A DNA stretch of 64,000 nt from JADJSS01 sp046329815 (GCA_046329815.1 JAXLTY010000002.1:806001-870000); one strand, 5' to 3'; shown: positions 18,574 to 27,033, counted from the first letter of the stretch. Notes: a model not told the origin generated them from the letters alone. Program-made: numbers and translations.

Positions 18574-19077
18574 TTATAAGGAATCTTTGTTTCTATTTTT
18601 TAACAATCCGGGAAAATGTTTCTCATATTCATCGCGCATTCTTTTTTCTTCGTCTATTACATTTCCTTGTGGCAAACCGCTTGGAGCAATTACTTTAACA
18701 TGAGTAGTGTCCTTAGGTTTCATCACCATCAGTTTATCATCTACTTTGGATAGCAAGGAATCAAATTCTTCCGGATGCATCTGCAAATAATACAGTGTAG
18801 AGTAAAACGATGTGCTGTCCACATTGTACTTATTTAAAATTTCCTTGTAAAATTGATTCTTGACTGCGTTTAGTGTATCAATGCCTGCTGACGGCAGTTT
18901 CTCGTACACGTAAGATTCCATGATCAATACATCTTGTAAGATGCGGATCATTTTAGTATCCGGCAGCAATTTCTTATGTTTATCGTATTTGGGTTTTTGT
19001 ACACACGCCGAAATAAAAATCACTGTTAATGTAAAGAATACTAACTTAGAACTATATTTTTGTAGTAAATTAAACAT
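18574..19077 (-). CDS. DUF4296 family lipoprotein
   Basis: The 168-residue protein begins at the ATG at 19075-19077 (MFNLLQKYSSK) and has a lipoprotein signal ending in FISAC. The body shows the DUF4296 pattern: MIRILQDVLIMESYVYEKLP, FYKEILNKYNVDSTSFYSTLYYLQMHPEEFDSLLSKVDDKL. The family is common in Bacteroidota and of unknown function. The start codon faces the yggS start with only five bases between them. An upstream TTG (19140) would overlap yggS and is unlikely. Confidence 0.88.
   Translation of the reverse strand: MFNLLQKYSSKLVFFTLTVIFISACVQKPKYDKHKKLLPDTKMIRILQDVLIMESYVYEKLPSAGIDTLNAVKNQFYKEILNKYNVDSTSFYSTLYYLQMHPEEFDSLLSKVDDKLMVMKPKDTTHVKVIAPSGLPQGNVIDEEKRMRDEYEKHFPGLLKNRNKDSL
19055..19062 (+). 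promoter_or_regulatory. Bacteroidota -7 promoter box for yggS, inside the DUF4296 gene start
   Basis: TATTTTTG is a perfect TAnnTTTG on the plus strand. It predicts a start near 19069 and a leader of about 14 bases before the yggS ATG at 19083. The box lies within the first codons of the divergent DUF4296 gene. Confidence 0.6.
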
Positions 19078-19082
19078 GTTGT

Positions 19083-19778
19083 ATGATCGACCTTTCCGCA
19101 TTGCAAGATATAATAAAATTGGCGAAACAAAAAAATGCAAAGCTGGTGGCTGTTTCTAAAACGAAGCCGGTGGAGCTGATGGAAGAAGTATATAAAAACG
19201 GACAAAAGGCGTTTGGCGAAAATAAAGCGCAGGACTTGGTAGCAAAATACGAAGCACTGCCTAAAGATATTGAGTGGCACATGGTTGGTAATCTGCAAAC
19301 CAATAAAGTAAAGTACATCGCGCCGTTTGTACATTTAATTCATTCGATAGATAGTTTGAAGCTGGCAATTGAAGTCAACAAGCAAGCGCTTAAACATAAC
19401 CGCGTCATTGATGTATTGCTCGAAATACATATCGCTGCGGAAACCAGCAAGGCAGGTTTTTCGGAAGACGAACTCATCGATCACTTAGATATTAAAGCAT
19501 TTGACGCACTTAAAAACATCAGAATTGTCGGTTTGATGGGTATGGCAACCAACACGAAAAGCCAGATTCTTATCAAAAATGAATTTGCCGGTTTGAAACG
19601 CTTCTTCGATGAAGTAAAATCTACTTATTTCAAGAACAATGCTGCTTTCAAAGAGCTTTCTATCGGTATGAGCAGCGACTATAAGATTGCGCTGGAATGC
19701 GGTGCTACTATTATCCGCGTCGGTTCGGCTATTTTCGGCGAGCGCGAGATCAAGCGCAACAAAAGTATTCCTGTTTGA
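19083..19778 (+). CDS. yggS: YggS-family pyridoxal 5'-phosphate homeostasis protein
   Basis: The 231-residue alanine-racemase-like barrel has the PLP-lysine motif KLVAVSKTKP, FGENKAQDLVAKYEALP, IEWHMVGNLQTNKVKYI, and the C-terminal LSIGMSSDYKIALECGATIIRVGSAIFGER phosphate-binding block. YggS/PLPBP binds PLP and balances vitamin B6 and amino acid pools without known catalysis. It is divergent from the DUF4296-bio unit, whose members include the PLP enzymes BioA and BioF. That link is suggestive only. Confidence 0.95.
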   Translation: MIDLSALQDIIKLAKQKNAKLVAVSKTKPVELMEEVYKNGQKAFGENKAQDLVAKYEALPKDIEWHMVGNLQTNKVKYIAPFVHLIHSIDSLKLAIEVNKQALKHNRVIDVLLEIHIAAETSKAGFSEDELIDHLDIKAFDALKNIRIVGLMGMATNTKSQILIKNEFAGLKRFFDEVKSTYFKNNAAFKELSIGMSSDYKIALECGATIIRVGSAIFGEREIKRNKSIPV

Positions 19779-19821
19779 TGATTCCTTAATTGTCCTGAAA
19801 AAATTCTTCCTGTAAATATTG

Positions 19822-19829
19822 TATATTTG
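19822..19829 (+). promoter_or_regulatory. Bacteroidota -7 promoter box for the DEAD-box helicase gene
   Basis: TATATTTG matches TAnnTTTG. Its last three bases are the TTG at 19827 that could be mistaken for a start codon. With this promoter the true start lies downstream, at the TTG at 19872. Confidence 0.6.
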
Positions 19830-19871
19830 CTCAATAGCGATATTATTGTTCATATTGTAACTACGAGAAAA

Positions 19872-21107
19872 TTGGATTTTAAAGACTTTGGATTTGATGA
19901 GCGATTATTGGAAGGCATTGACGCGATGAATTATAAGACTGCGACTGCCGTACAGGAACAAGTGGTGCCTGTTATTTTAGCCGGAAAAGACGTGATTGCT
20001 TCTGCGCAGACCGGCACCGGTAAAACGGCGGCTTTCCTCTTGCCTATTATCAACGAACTGATTACTACGGAAAACCACGAAGACGAAATTAACTCGCTGG
20101 TGATTGTTCCGACGCGCGAGCTGGCCATGCAGATCGCACAAAATCTCGATGCGTTCTCTTACTTCACGCCTGTTTCTTCTATTGCTATTTATGGCGGAAA
20201 AGACGGAATTTCTTTCGAGCAGGAAAAACGCGCATTGTCGCAAGGTGTTGACATTGTGATCTGCACGCCCGGAAAAATGATCAGCCATTTGGCTTCTGAT
20301 TATGTGAAAATAAAAAAGCTGAAACACTTAGTATTGGATGAGGCAGACCGTATGCTCGATATGGGTTTTTACGATGACATTATGCGCATCATTTCGTTCC
20401 TGCCTGTTGAGCGACAAACGCTTTTATTTTCTGCAACCATGCCGCCGAAAATGCGCGAAATGGGTTTGAAGATTCTGCGCAATCCTGAGCAGATCAATAT
20501 TTCTATTTCAAAACCACCGGAAAAAATTGTGCAGAAAGCATATATCGTTTATGAGCCGCAAAAAATTCCACTGATCAAACAACTGCTGAAAGATGTGAAT
20601 TATAATAAGATCGTGGTGTTCTGCTCGCGCAAAGAAAGTGTAAAGAATCTGAGTAAGGAACTGAATCGTGCGAAAATAAGAAACGAAGAAATTCATTCTG
20701 ACCTTGAACAGGACGAACGCGAAAAAGTGCTGTTGAATTTCCGCAGCGGCAAAACGCATATTATCGTGGCGACCGATGTTATTTCGCGCGGTATTGACAT
20801 TGAAGATATTGACCTGGTGATTAATTACGATGTGCCGAACGATGGCGAAGACTATGTGCATCGTATTGGAAGAACGGCGCGCGCTGAGACAGACGGAACA
20901 GCCATTACGCTGGTCAGCGAAGCGGAACAGTTTAAATTGCTGGTGATTGAAGATTTAATTGGTCATGCTGTGCCGAAAGCCGAACTGCCTGCTGAATTCG
21001 GACCGACGCCTGCGTATGATCCTAAAAAGAAAGCGAAAAAGAAACCATTTAATAAGAAAAGACGATTTAATAAAAAGCGTCCGCCAAATAATAATAAGCC
21101 GCAATAA
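19872..21107 (+). CDS. DEAD-box ATP-dependent RNA helicase
   Basis: The roughly 411-residue protein has the Q motif region (FKDFGFDERLLEGI, ATAVQEQVVPVI), Walker A AQTGTGKT, PTRELAMQI, DEAD in LVLDEADRMLDMGF, SAT, and the second RecA domain motifs FCSRKE, VATDVISRGIDI and HRIGRTAR. The tail is strongly basic (KKKAKKKPFNKKRRFNKK), typical of RhlE-like helicases that remodel ribosomal or mRNA structure in the cold. The TTG at 19872, read as Met-Asp-Phe-Lys, fits the family N-terminus and the promoter. Confidence 0.92.
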   Translation: MDFKDFGFDERLLEGIDAMNYKTATAVQEQVVPVILAGKDVIASAQTGTGKTAAFLLPIINELITTENHEDEINSLVIVPTRELAMQIAQNLDAFSYFTPVSSIAIYGGKDGISFEQEKRALSQGVDIVICTPGKMISHLASDYVKIKKLKHLVLDEADRMLDMGFYDDIMRIISFLPVERQTLLFSATMPPKMREMGLKILRNPEQINISISKPPEKIVQKAYIVYEPQKIPLIKQLLKDVNYNKIVVFCSRKESVKNLSKELNRAKIRNEEIHSDLEQDEREKVLLNFRSGKTHIIVATDVISRGIDIEDIDLVINYDVPNDGEDYVHRIGRTARAETDGTAITLVSEAEQFKLLVIEDLIGHAVPKAELPAEFGPTPAYDPKKKAKKKPFNKKRRFNKKRPPNNNKPQ

Positions 21108-21118
21108 ATTTATTGTAG

Positions 21119-21412
21119 TTAATAGTCTAATGGTTCCTGATAAGTGCTTCTTATTCGCACTATTCTGATTTCTTTTTTACCGATATAATAAGCAATTCTA
21201 ATGCGATATAATTCAAATGCTCTGAAATTTCCTGAGTTGTCAGATTTGTATTTATCTGTTGGATATTTTTCTGGTTTTATAGATAATTCTCTAGTTTTCT
21301 TTCTTATTCCATCTAAAACTTTGTTTGCATTCTGGACAGAATCTTCTGATATATATTCGTAAATTTTTTCTAATGCTTCAAGCGCTTCTTTGTCCCATAT
21401 TATTGGTTTCAT
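21119..21412 (-). CDS. RelE/ParE-superfamily toxin
   Basis: The 98-residue protein (MKPIIWDKEALEALEKIYEYI) has the ParE pattern: an N-terminal strand, the paired helices with EKIYEYISEDS, then YPTDKYKSDNSGNFRAFELYRIRIAYYIGKKEIRIVRIRSTYQEP. The start at 21412 forms an ATGA overlap with the antitoxin stop, which favours it over the ATG six codons upstream. ParE toxins inhibit gyrase and RelE toxins cut mRNA; the target here is open. It is convergent with the helicase gene. Confidence 0.85.
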   Translation of the reverse strand: MKPIIWDKEALEALEKIYEYISEDSVQNANKVLDGIRKKTRELSIKPEKYPTDKYKSDNSGNFRAFELYRIRIAYYIGKKEIRIVRIRSTYQEPLDY

Positions 21413-21651
21413 ACTACTTTCTTTTTCCATTGCTGCATCTTTTTCTCTACCTCTTCCTGTGTGTAATATGCTCCTGAATCTATGCGTTTCATGGCCTCAT
21501 CTATTTCTTTATTGTATTGTTTTATACTGATGCGGTCTTGCTTATCTTTTATCTTTACATAGGATTTGATATATCCTAAAATATTCTTCTTTTCTTCTTT
21601 GCCTAATAAAGGTAGGTACTCTATAATTTGCTTGTCAATTACCTGTGCCAT
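21409..21651 (-). CDS. Antitoxin of the RelE/ParE-type module
   Basis: The 80-residue, highly charged protein has helix-rich sequence (IDKQIIEYLPLLGKEEKKNILGYIKSYV) and a C-terminal segment (YYTQEEVEKKMQQW) that typically wraps the toxin in such modules. It precedes the toxin and overlaps it by ATGA, the usual antitoxin-first order. I see no clear ribbon-helix-helix or HTH motif, so its DNA-binding part is uncertain. Confidence 0.8.
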   Translation of the reverse strand: MAQVIDKQIIEYLPLLGKEEKKNILGYIKSYVKIKDKQDRISIKQYNKEIDEAMKRIDSGAYYTQEEVEKKMQQWKKKVV

Positions 21652-21708
21652 ATCATTTCTTTTCTTCCAAATTTAGTTTATTTATGAGTTGGTTGTTGTT
21701 AATTTTTA

Positions 21709-22125
21709 TTACTCAAAATACTTCAACGCCAGTTCATAGCTTTTTAAGCCGAAGCCAACGATAACGCCTTTGGATACAGGCGAAATGAACGAGTGATGAC
21801 GGAACTCTTCTCTTGAAAACGTATTGCTGATATGCACTTCTACCACCGTAGTTTTTATGGCACGAATTGCGTCCGCAATAGCGATAGACGTATGCGTATA
21901 ACCGGCAGCATTCAAAATAATACCATCATACGAGAAACCAACTTCGTGTAGTTTGGAGATCAGCTCGCCTTCTATGTTGCTTTGGAAATAAGATATCTCG
22001 AGATTTACATACTTATCCTGCATTTGTGCTAAGAAGTTCTCAAAGGTTTCGGAGCCGTACACCGATGGTTCGCGCTTGCCTAATAAATTCAGATTGGGTC
22101 CGTTGATGATGATGATCTTTTTCAC
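21709..22125 (-). CDS. aroQ: 3-dehydroquinate dehydratase, type II
   Basis: The 138-residue protein from the GTG at 22125 (read Met-Lys-Lys) shows IIIINGPNLNLLGKREPSVYG, FFQSNIEGELISKLH-type FQSNIEGELI, IILNAAGYTHTSIAIADAI, and EVHISNTFSREEFRHHSFISP. These include the catalytic Tyr and His of type II enzymes. It dehydrates 3-dehydroquinate in the shikimate pathway. The frame extends upstream to another GTG at 22188, but the family N-terminus begins at the strand starting at 22125. Confidence 0.94.
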   Translation of the reverse strand: MKKIIIINGPNLNLLGKREPSVYGSETFENFLAQMQDKYVNLEISYFQSNIEGELISKLHEVGFSYDGIILNAAGYTHTSIAIADAIRAIKTTVVEVHISNTFSREEFRHHSFISPVSKGVIVGFGLKSYELALKYFE

Positions 22126-22280
22126 GAATGAGCTATTTAGAGATGAGATTTGCGATACAAGATATAAATAAATTAGCAAAACTGACACACACTATTTTTC
22201 GTATTTCATCGGATATATAAGGTCTGCTAAGATCAATGTTCAGGTTTAGACAGATGCGCTGTTCATTTAGTCCGCAGCAT

Positions 22281-22469
22281 TGCCTGTTTACTTAGATATA
22301 GGGTCTGTTTACTCAGATGCCTCGTCCGTTTACTCAGGTTACTCAGCAGTTTACTCAGATTGCATTTCCGCCGTTTTTTTGAGCTATCTGACTGACATTT
22401 TGGTGTATCTGAGTGAACAGATTCTGTTTCTGAAGCAATCAGCTAGTTATCTGATGGAATAAACGAACC
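22281..22469. repeat. Degenerate 21-bp tandem repeat tract (9 units), array C1
   Basis: Nine 21-bp units begin at 22281 and every 21 bases to 22449. The first four share CTGTTTACTCAGAT; later ones change to ATCTGA-headed units (ATCTGACTGAC, ATCTGAGTGAAC, ATCTGATGG). Looser units may precede it from about 22234. A 60-codon open frame (22280-22462) rich in Tyr-Ser is only a by-product of the period. The rest of the gap, 22126-22280 and 22470-22570, shows no gene. Confidence 0.82.
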
Positions 22470-22570
22470 ATCTAACTTGCTAATTTTTGTTCCTAATACT
22501 GTTTTTGATTGATCAGAAAAGTTTTTTTACTATTCTAAACAAATACCAATATTAGCTCACCACTACCCAT

Positions 22571-22703
22571 GTCATCCTGAGTTTATCGAAGGACTACCAA
22601 CGTAATAATTTGTCTGGGCTTTGATAAACTCAGGATAACAGGTACTGAATTTATTGAAGCAAGGAAATATTGGACACTAGTCCTTCGATAAACTCAGGAT
22701 GAC
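22571..22703. repeat. Dispersed inverted-repeat element with perfect 26-bp arms
   Basis: The arm at 22571-22596 (GTCATCCTGAGTTTATCGAA then GGACTA) is the exact reverse complement of 22678-22703, with 81 bases between. A degenerate third copy, TTGATAAACTCAGGATAACA, lies in the loop at 22621-22640. Such TTCGATAAACTCAGGATGAC palindromes are familiar as scattered intergenic repeats in Bacteroidota, from general memory. No transposase is present. Confidence 0.85.
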
Positions 22704-22769
22704 AAACGATAAACTCAGGATGACAAAGGGTAGATTTAGGATGACAAAGGATAGACTTAACCTGACAGC
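22686..22769. repeat. 21-bp tandem expansion of the inverted-repeat arm (4 units), array C2
   Basis: The right arm of the inverted-repeat element is continued as four 21-bp units at 22686, 22707, 22728 and 22749. The first two are identical (a C followed by GATAAACTCAGGATGACAAA), the third and fourth diverge (GGTAGATTTAGGATGACAAA, GGATAGACTTAACCTGACAG). It shows a 21-bp array growing from a recognisable dispersed element. Confidence 0.85.
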
Positions 22770-22860
22770 ATTGGCATTTTTTTATATTAACAACATTGTC
22801 AAAATAAATAAGCAGAAAATAAACTAACCTAATCCAATCGCTTATATTCGTCCTTAGTTT

Positions 22861-23769
22861 ATGTCGAACTGGAGTCATTACATCAAGAATTTTGAAGCAT
22901 ATCTGAAGATAGAGAAATCGCTGTCCGGTAATTCGGTCGATGCGTATTTGCACGATGTGCAGTTGCTGCAGAATTATTTACAAATTGAAAATAAAGACGC
23001 AAAACCGGACGACTTACAGTTAAAAGACCTCGAGCATTTCCTGGCGCATCTGCATGATCTGGGTTTGGCAGACCGCAGCCAGGCGCGTATTATTTCAGGC
23101 CTGAAAGCATTCTTTAAGTATTTGGTTACGGATGACTATATCAAAGAAGATCCAACGGTGCTGATAGAAGGTCCGAAGCTGGGAAAGAAACTGCCCGACA
23201 CGCTTTCGTTTGAAGAAATAGAACAACTGATTGGCGCGCTGGACTTGAGTAAAGACGAAAACATCCGCAATAAAGCCATGCTGGAAACGCTGTACAGCAG
23301 TGGTTTGCGCGTTTCGGAACTGATCGGTCTGCGTATTTCGCATATTTATAAAGATGTGGAATTTATACGTGTAATTGGTAAAGGCAACAAAGAACGGTTG
23401 GTTCCGATTGGCAGCGAAGCGCTGAAACACATCGATATTTATTTAGAACACGTACGCAAAAATCTACCACAGTATCCACAGTTTTCTGATATGCTTTTTC
23501 TGAACAGACGCGGCAAACCAATTACACGCGTGATGGTGTTTTTAGTGATAAAAAGCTTGGCAGAAAAGATTTCACTGAATAAGAGTATTTCGCCGCATAC
23601 GTTCCGGCATTCTTTCGCGACACACCTGATTGAAGGCGGTGCCGACCTGAGAGCGATACAGCAAATGCTTGGCCATGCGTCTATCACCACTACAGAGATC
23701 TACACGCACCTCGATCAGCAGTACTTAAAAGAATCGTTATCAATGCATCATCCTAGATTTAAGAAATAA
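22861..23769 (+). CDS. xerD: Tyrosine recombinase XerD-type
   Basis: The 302-residue integrase has the N-terminal SAM-like core-binding domain (FEAYLKIEKSLSGNSVDAYLHDVQLLQNYL) and the catalytic domain: Arg in YSSGLRVSELIGLR, Lys in RVIGKGNKERLVPIG, HTFRHSFATHLIEGGADLRAIQQMLGHASITTTEIYTH with the His, Arg, His and Tyr nucleophile. The length and close match to XerD suggest the chromosome dimer resolution enzyme rather than a phage integrase. It lies just behind the repeat region C1/C2. Confidence 0.92.
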   Translation: MSNWSHYIKNFEAYLKIEKSLSGNSVDAYLHDVQLLQNYLQIENKDAKPDDLQLKDLEHFLAHLHDLGLADRSQARIISGLKAFFKYLVTDDYIKEDPTVLIEGPKLGKKLPDTLSFEEIEQLIGALDLSKDENIRNKAMLETLYSSGLRVSELIGLRISHIYKDVEFIRVIGKGNKERLVPIGSEALKHIDIYLEHVRKNLPQYPQFSDMLFLNRRGKPITRVMVFLVIKSLAEKISLNKSISPHTFRHSFATHLIEGGADLRAIQQMLGHASITTTEIYTHLDQQYLKESLSMHHPRFKK

Positions 23770-23867
23770 CCGCACACGCTTTCCGTTGATTTCCGATTTG
23801 AATTCCTGCGATATTTTTCGTATCTTATAAACCTGCGATATTGCTCAGCACATAAAATAAGTACGTT

Positions 23868-24755
23868 ATGAATTCATTAGTCCAAAACAAGATCACACAA
23901 AAAAGAAAAGCAAAAGACTTTTTATTAATCGCTGCCGGAATTATATCTGCCGGTTTTGGCCTGAAAGGTTTTTTATTACCCAATAATTTTATTGACGGCG
24001 GCGCTACCGGAATTTCCTTGTTGGTCAGCGAACTTTCCGGTATTGATATTTCCATTTTAATCGTTGCTATCAATATTCCGTTCGTTATGCTTGGCATCCG
24101 TGTTATTAATAAGACGTTTGCGATTAAAACGGCTTTAGCGATTGGAACTTTAGCCATAGTTGTTCACTTTGTTCCGTTTCCGCACATTACGAGTGACAAA
24201 CTTTTGATCTCGATTTTCGGTGGTTTCTTCTTAGGTGCAGGCATCGGCTTTGCTATCAGAGGCGGCTCGGTGATAGATGGAACAGAAGTAATGGCTATTT
24301 ACCTAAGCCGTAAGTTTGGCACCAGCGTCGGCGATATTATTATGGTCATCAACATTATTATCTTTTCATTTGCCGCTTATTTTTTAAAACTCGAAACAGC
24401 GATGTACGCGATGCTGACCTATCTTTCCGCATCCAAAACCGTTGATTTCTTAGTTGAAGGTATTGAAGAATACTTTGGCGTTACTATCATTTCCGATTTT
24501 CCGGATCAGATACAAGACATGATCAAACATGAAATGAAACGCGGTTTTACGGTATACATCCAGAAGAAAGGCACCGGCAAAAAAGGCGATGGACACATAG
24601 ATGCCGAAATCGTTTACACGGTTATTACACGTTTGGAATTAGGAAAGCTATATGCCGAGATTGAAAAGATAGACAGCGATGCATTCGTGGTTTCGCAAAG
24701 CGTAAAAGACATTAAAGGCGGCATGATTAAGAAACGCCCATTGCACGATCATTGA
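23868..24755 (+). CDS. YitT-family membrane protein (DUF161 + DUF2179)
   Basis: The 295-residue protein has five to six membrane helices with the YitT stretches FLLPNNFIDGGATGISLLVSEL and GGFFLGAGIGFAIRGGSVIDGTEV. A cytoplasmic DUF2179 domain follows (about 205-290, GFTVYIQKKGTGKKGDGHIDAEIVYTVITRLELGKL). The transported compound is unknown; relatives are ascribed to organic acid or peptide export. It is convergent with a hydrolase gene, with 4 bases between the stops. Confidence 0.9.
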   Translation: MNSLVQNKITQKRKAKDFLLIAAGIISAGFGLKGFLLPNNFIDGGATGISLLVSELSGIDISILIVAINIPFVMLGIRVINKTFAIKTALAIGTLAIVVHFVPFPHITSDKLLISIFGGFFLGAGIGFAIRGGSVIDGTEVMAIYLSRKFGTSVGDIIMVINIIIFSFAAYFLKLETAMYAMLTYLSASKTVDFLVEGIEEYFGVTIISDFPDQIQDMIKHEMKRGFTVYIQKKGTGKKGDGHIDAEIVYTVITRLELGKLYAEIEKIDSDAFVVSQSVKDIKGGMIKKRPLHDH

Positions 24756-24759
24756 TCTC

Positions 24760-25698
24760 TTATTTATTTAAGAATAGCTGTACATCGCGCTGCACATCCA
24801 ACGGCCTCTCCAGCATTGGCACATGACCACAACTGTCATACATAATTTTTTCGCTGTTCTTTATATCAGCATGAAAGCGATCCGCATATTTCGGATTGAC
24901 CACATGATCTTCTTTGCCCCAAAAAATAAGCGTTGGACAAGTGATCGTTTTAATCAGGTTCTGATCAATATACTTATGCGAGTTAATCATAGAAAGAATC
25001 TGCTGCAGATTTCCTTTTCGGTTCCAGAAATCATTAAAGCGAATGGCTCTGTCCTGCGTTACCAGATGCTGATCATAAAATATCCTTGTCATTGCCTTTT
25101 TTGTTACAAATACCGGTAAACCTTTGTGCAGCAGCAATTGAACAATTCCCAATCGCAAAAAACGTGCGTTAGTTGCCTCCTGAATCACTTCCGCCATATC
25201 ATAACCTGCGCTGTTGAATAAGATGAGTTTCTTTACGTTCTGTGGATGACGCACCGTAAGATTCCACGCCATCAGGCCACCCAATGAATTTCCGAACACA
25301 TACATAGAATCGAGATGCAAGGTATCAATGATAAAATCGAAGTACGCATTGTATGTATTGATGAAATCTTCTTTTCCTTTCGTCTTCGGATAATCGGACA
25401 AACCGAAACCAGGCATATCCACGCGAATGATGCGATATTTATCGTTCAACAAAGAATCCAGTATCTTAAAATCATAATTACTGCCGCCAAAACCATGAAT
25501 CATCAGGATCGGAAAACCACTTCCGCTTTCAGTATAATGAATTGTGTCGCCGTTCCAACTGATAAAGTGCGAGTTCGGAAGCGAATACTTATCCTTCATA
25601 TATGCTTTCGTCAGCGTCAGATCTTTTCTTCCGTACACCGCATACAAAAAACAAGCAACTAGCACCACAACTATTGACAACGCGATTTTCTTGAACAT
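24760..25698 (-). CDS. Membrane-anchored alpha/beta hydrolase
   Basis: The roughly 312-residue protein starts with an uncleaved or signal-type helix (MFKKIALSIVVVLVACFLYAVYG), then an alpha/beta hydrolase fold. Visible are the oxyanion loop MIHGFGGSNYDFKIL, the nucleophile elbow VFGNSLGGLMAW, the acid in FWGKEDHVVNP and the His in DSCGHVPMLERP. The substrate cannot be told; ester or epoxide hydrolysis are both possible. An ATG twelve codons upstream (25734) is an alternative start. Confidence 0.85.
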   Translation of the reverse strand: MFKKIALSIVVVLVACFLYAVYGRKDLTLTKAYMKDKYSLPNSHFISWNGDTIHYTESGSGFPILMIHGFGGSNYDFKILDSLLNDKYRIIRVDMPGFGLSDYPKTKGKEDFINTYNAYFDFIIDTLHLDSMYVFGNSLGGLMAWNLTVRHPQNVKKLILFNSAGYDMAEVIQEATNARFLRLGIVQLLLHKGLPVFVTKKAMTRIFYDQHLVTQDRAIRFNDFWNRKGNLQQILSMINSHKYIDQNLIKTITCPTLIFWGKEDHVVNPKYADRFHADIKNSEKIMYDSCGHVPMLERPLDVQRDVQLFLNK

Positions 25699-25741
25699 AG
25701 CATTATTGATTTTAGGTTTACAAAGTCTATGCATATTACAT

Positions 25742-25774
25742 AAAAAAAAGAGAAACCAAAGCTGATTTCTCTTT
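25742..25774 (-). terminator. Rho-independent terminator of the sigma-factor operon
   Basis: On the minus strand the stem AAAGAGAAA / TTTCTCTTT closes a ten-base loop and runs into eight T. It lies 20 bases past the stop of the gene at 25794-26180. Confidence 0.85.
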
Positions 25775-25793
25775 ACTGAATGTTTATGTTTTG

Positions 25794-26180
25794 TTATTCA
25801 GCAACGATAACATTTTCCGAATCGTTTGCAGTATTCATTCTTTGTTCGAAGCCGCGAAATTTGTCACCACATCTTCCTTGCATTTTAGCACGAAACTTTT
25901 CTTTTTCTTCCGGTGACATGTTCTCAAATTTTTCCTGCATGCGACGCTGCCATCTTCTGCGGTCGCCAAATCTTCCGCCGCCGCCTCTTCCAAAGCCAAA
26001 TACTATTTTAGAAAGCAGTAATAAGCCGAGCGCCTGCAAGAATGTTATCGCCGGCAGTTTAAATAAGAACGGCATCAGCCAGTTCCACAGATACATGGTT
26101 CCAAATCCTATTACATTAATAAAGATCGTTACCATAATAGCAATTTTAATTGCTTTGAAAATCCAAAATCGTTTGTTCAT
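25794..26180 (-). CDS. Small membrane protein paired with an ECF sigma factor
   Basis: The 128-residue protein has two N-terminal hydrophobic segments (about 8-30 and 36-62). A glycine/arginine turn (FGFGRGGGGRFGDRRRW) and a charged helix with NMSPEEKEKFRAKMQ follow, reminiscent of Spy/CpxP-like LTPEQ helices. It begins 12 bases after the sigma factor gene and ends at a terminator, so the two are one operon. It may sense envelope conditions or control the sigma factor, but no anti-sigma motif is visible. Confidence 0.7.
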   Translation of the reverse strand: MNKRFWIFKAIKIAIMVTIFINVIGFGTMYLWNWLMPFLFKLPAITFLQALGLLLLSKIVFGFGRGGGGRFGDRRRWQRRMQEKFENMSPEEKEKFRAKMQGRCGDKFRGFEQRMNTANDSENVIVAE

Positions 26181-26192
26181 TGTTTTTATTTT

Positions 26193-26786
26193 TTAATCGT
26201 TTAAAATTTGTTGGTAGAATGACTGCAGTTGCTCACGCAAATACAATACGGCATAACGTTTCCGCGAAATCACCGTTTTGACAGAAACATTCATTTCATC
26301 TGCGATCTGCTGCATGCTTTTGTCTTCGAGTTCATGCATTACAAAAGCATTGCGTTGTTCTTTCGGCAATTCATCCAATGCATTGGCGATTGCTTCCATG
26401 ATAAAATCATTCATCATTTTATCATCAGCGGAAATCATATTTCCTTTCAGAAAGTCGGCAAGCAACAAAGGTTCGTCATTATCTTCGTTGATGTGTACAG
26501 CATCATCCAAAGCGATGGCTTTCTTTTTGCGATAGGAATCGGTGATCTTATTGCGTGCTACCGTAAATAACCAGGAAGCTATCTTTTCTACCGGCTTCAT
26601 CAAGCGATAACTTTCCGTTAATTCGTAAAAGACATCCTGCAAAATATCTTCCGCGTCTTCGATATTCTGCGTGCGCTGACGAATAAAGTTCAGTAATCGC
26701 GACTTTTCTCTGTCAACGATCTCTTTGATCTTTATATCATCAGTTTCTATGTTTTCCTGCATTACAATTTGCGTTCGAGCATTCAT
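26193..26786 (-). CDS. ECF-type RNA polymerase sigma factor
   Basis: The 197-residue protein shows region 2 (LLNFIRQRTQNIEDAEDILQDVFYELTESY, WLFTVARNKITDSYRKKK) and region 4 (LDELPKEQRNAFVMHELEDKSMQQIADEMNVSVKTVISRKRYAVLYLRE). It would direct polymerase to a regulon, possibly its own operon. The start is the ATG at 26786; a second ATG eight codons in is possible. The 281 bases upstream (26787-27067) hold no clear gene. Confidence 0.9.
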   Translation of the reverse strand: MNARTQIVMQENIETDDIKIKEIVDREKSRLLNFIRQRTQNIEDAEDILQDVFYELTESYRLMKPVEKIASWLFTVARNKITDSYRKKKAIALDDAVHINEDNDEPLLLADFLKGNMISADDKMMNDFIMEAIANALDELPKEQRNAFVMHELEDKSMQQIADEMNVSVKTVISRKRYAVLYLREQLQSFYQQILND

Positions 26787-27033
26787 TCCTTTATATAGAC
26801 GAATGAAGTTTTAAAATACTTTAAAAGAATGTAAAAATTTTAGAAATAGTTCAATTCTACAGTAAAATATGCTGCTTACGCATTGATTACACCATTCACT
26901 CATTAATTATATAAGCTTAAATTCTTTACACCATCAATTACGCGTTGAACTGCCAAAACAAACTATCGCAAGATCAAACAACGAACTGTTAATTATGAAT
27001 CAAAAGACGTTATTAAAACTGCTATGGATTTTG

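Noticed and set aside
22280..22462. Open frame of 60 codons rich in Tyr-Ser
   Set aside because: It coincides with repeat array C1, has low-complexity composition and no recognisable start signals.
22861..23769. Integrase of a mobile island
   Set aside because: The sequence follows chromosomal XerD closely, there are no attachment-like repeats or cargo genes, and neighbours are core genes.
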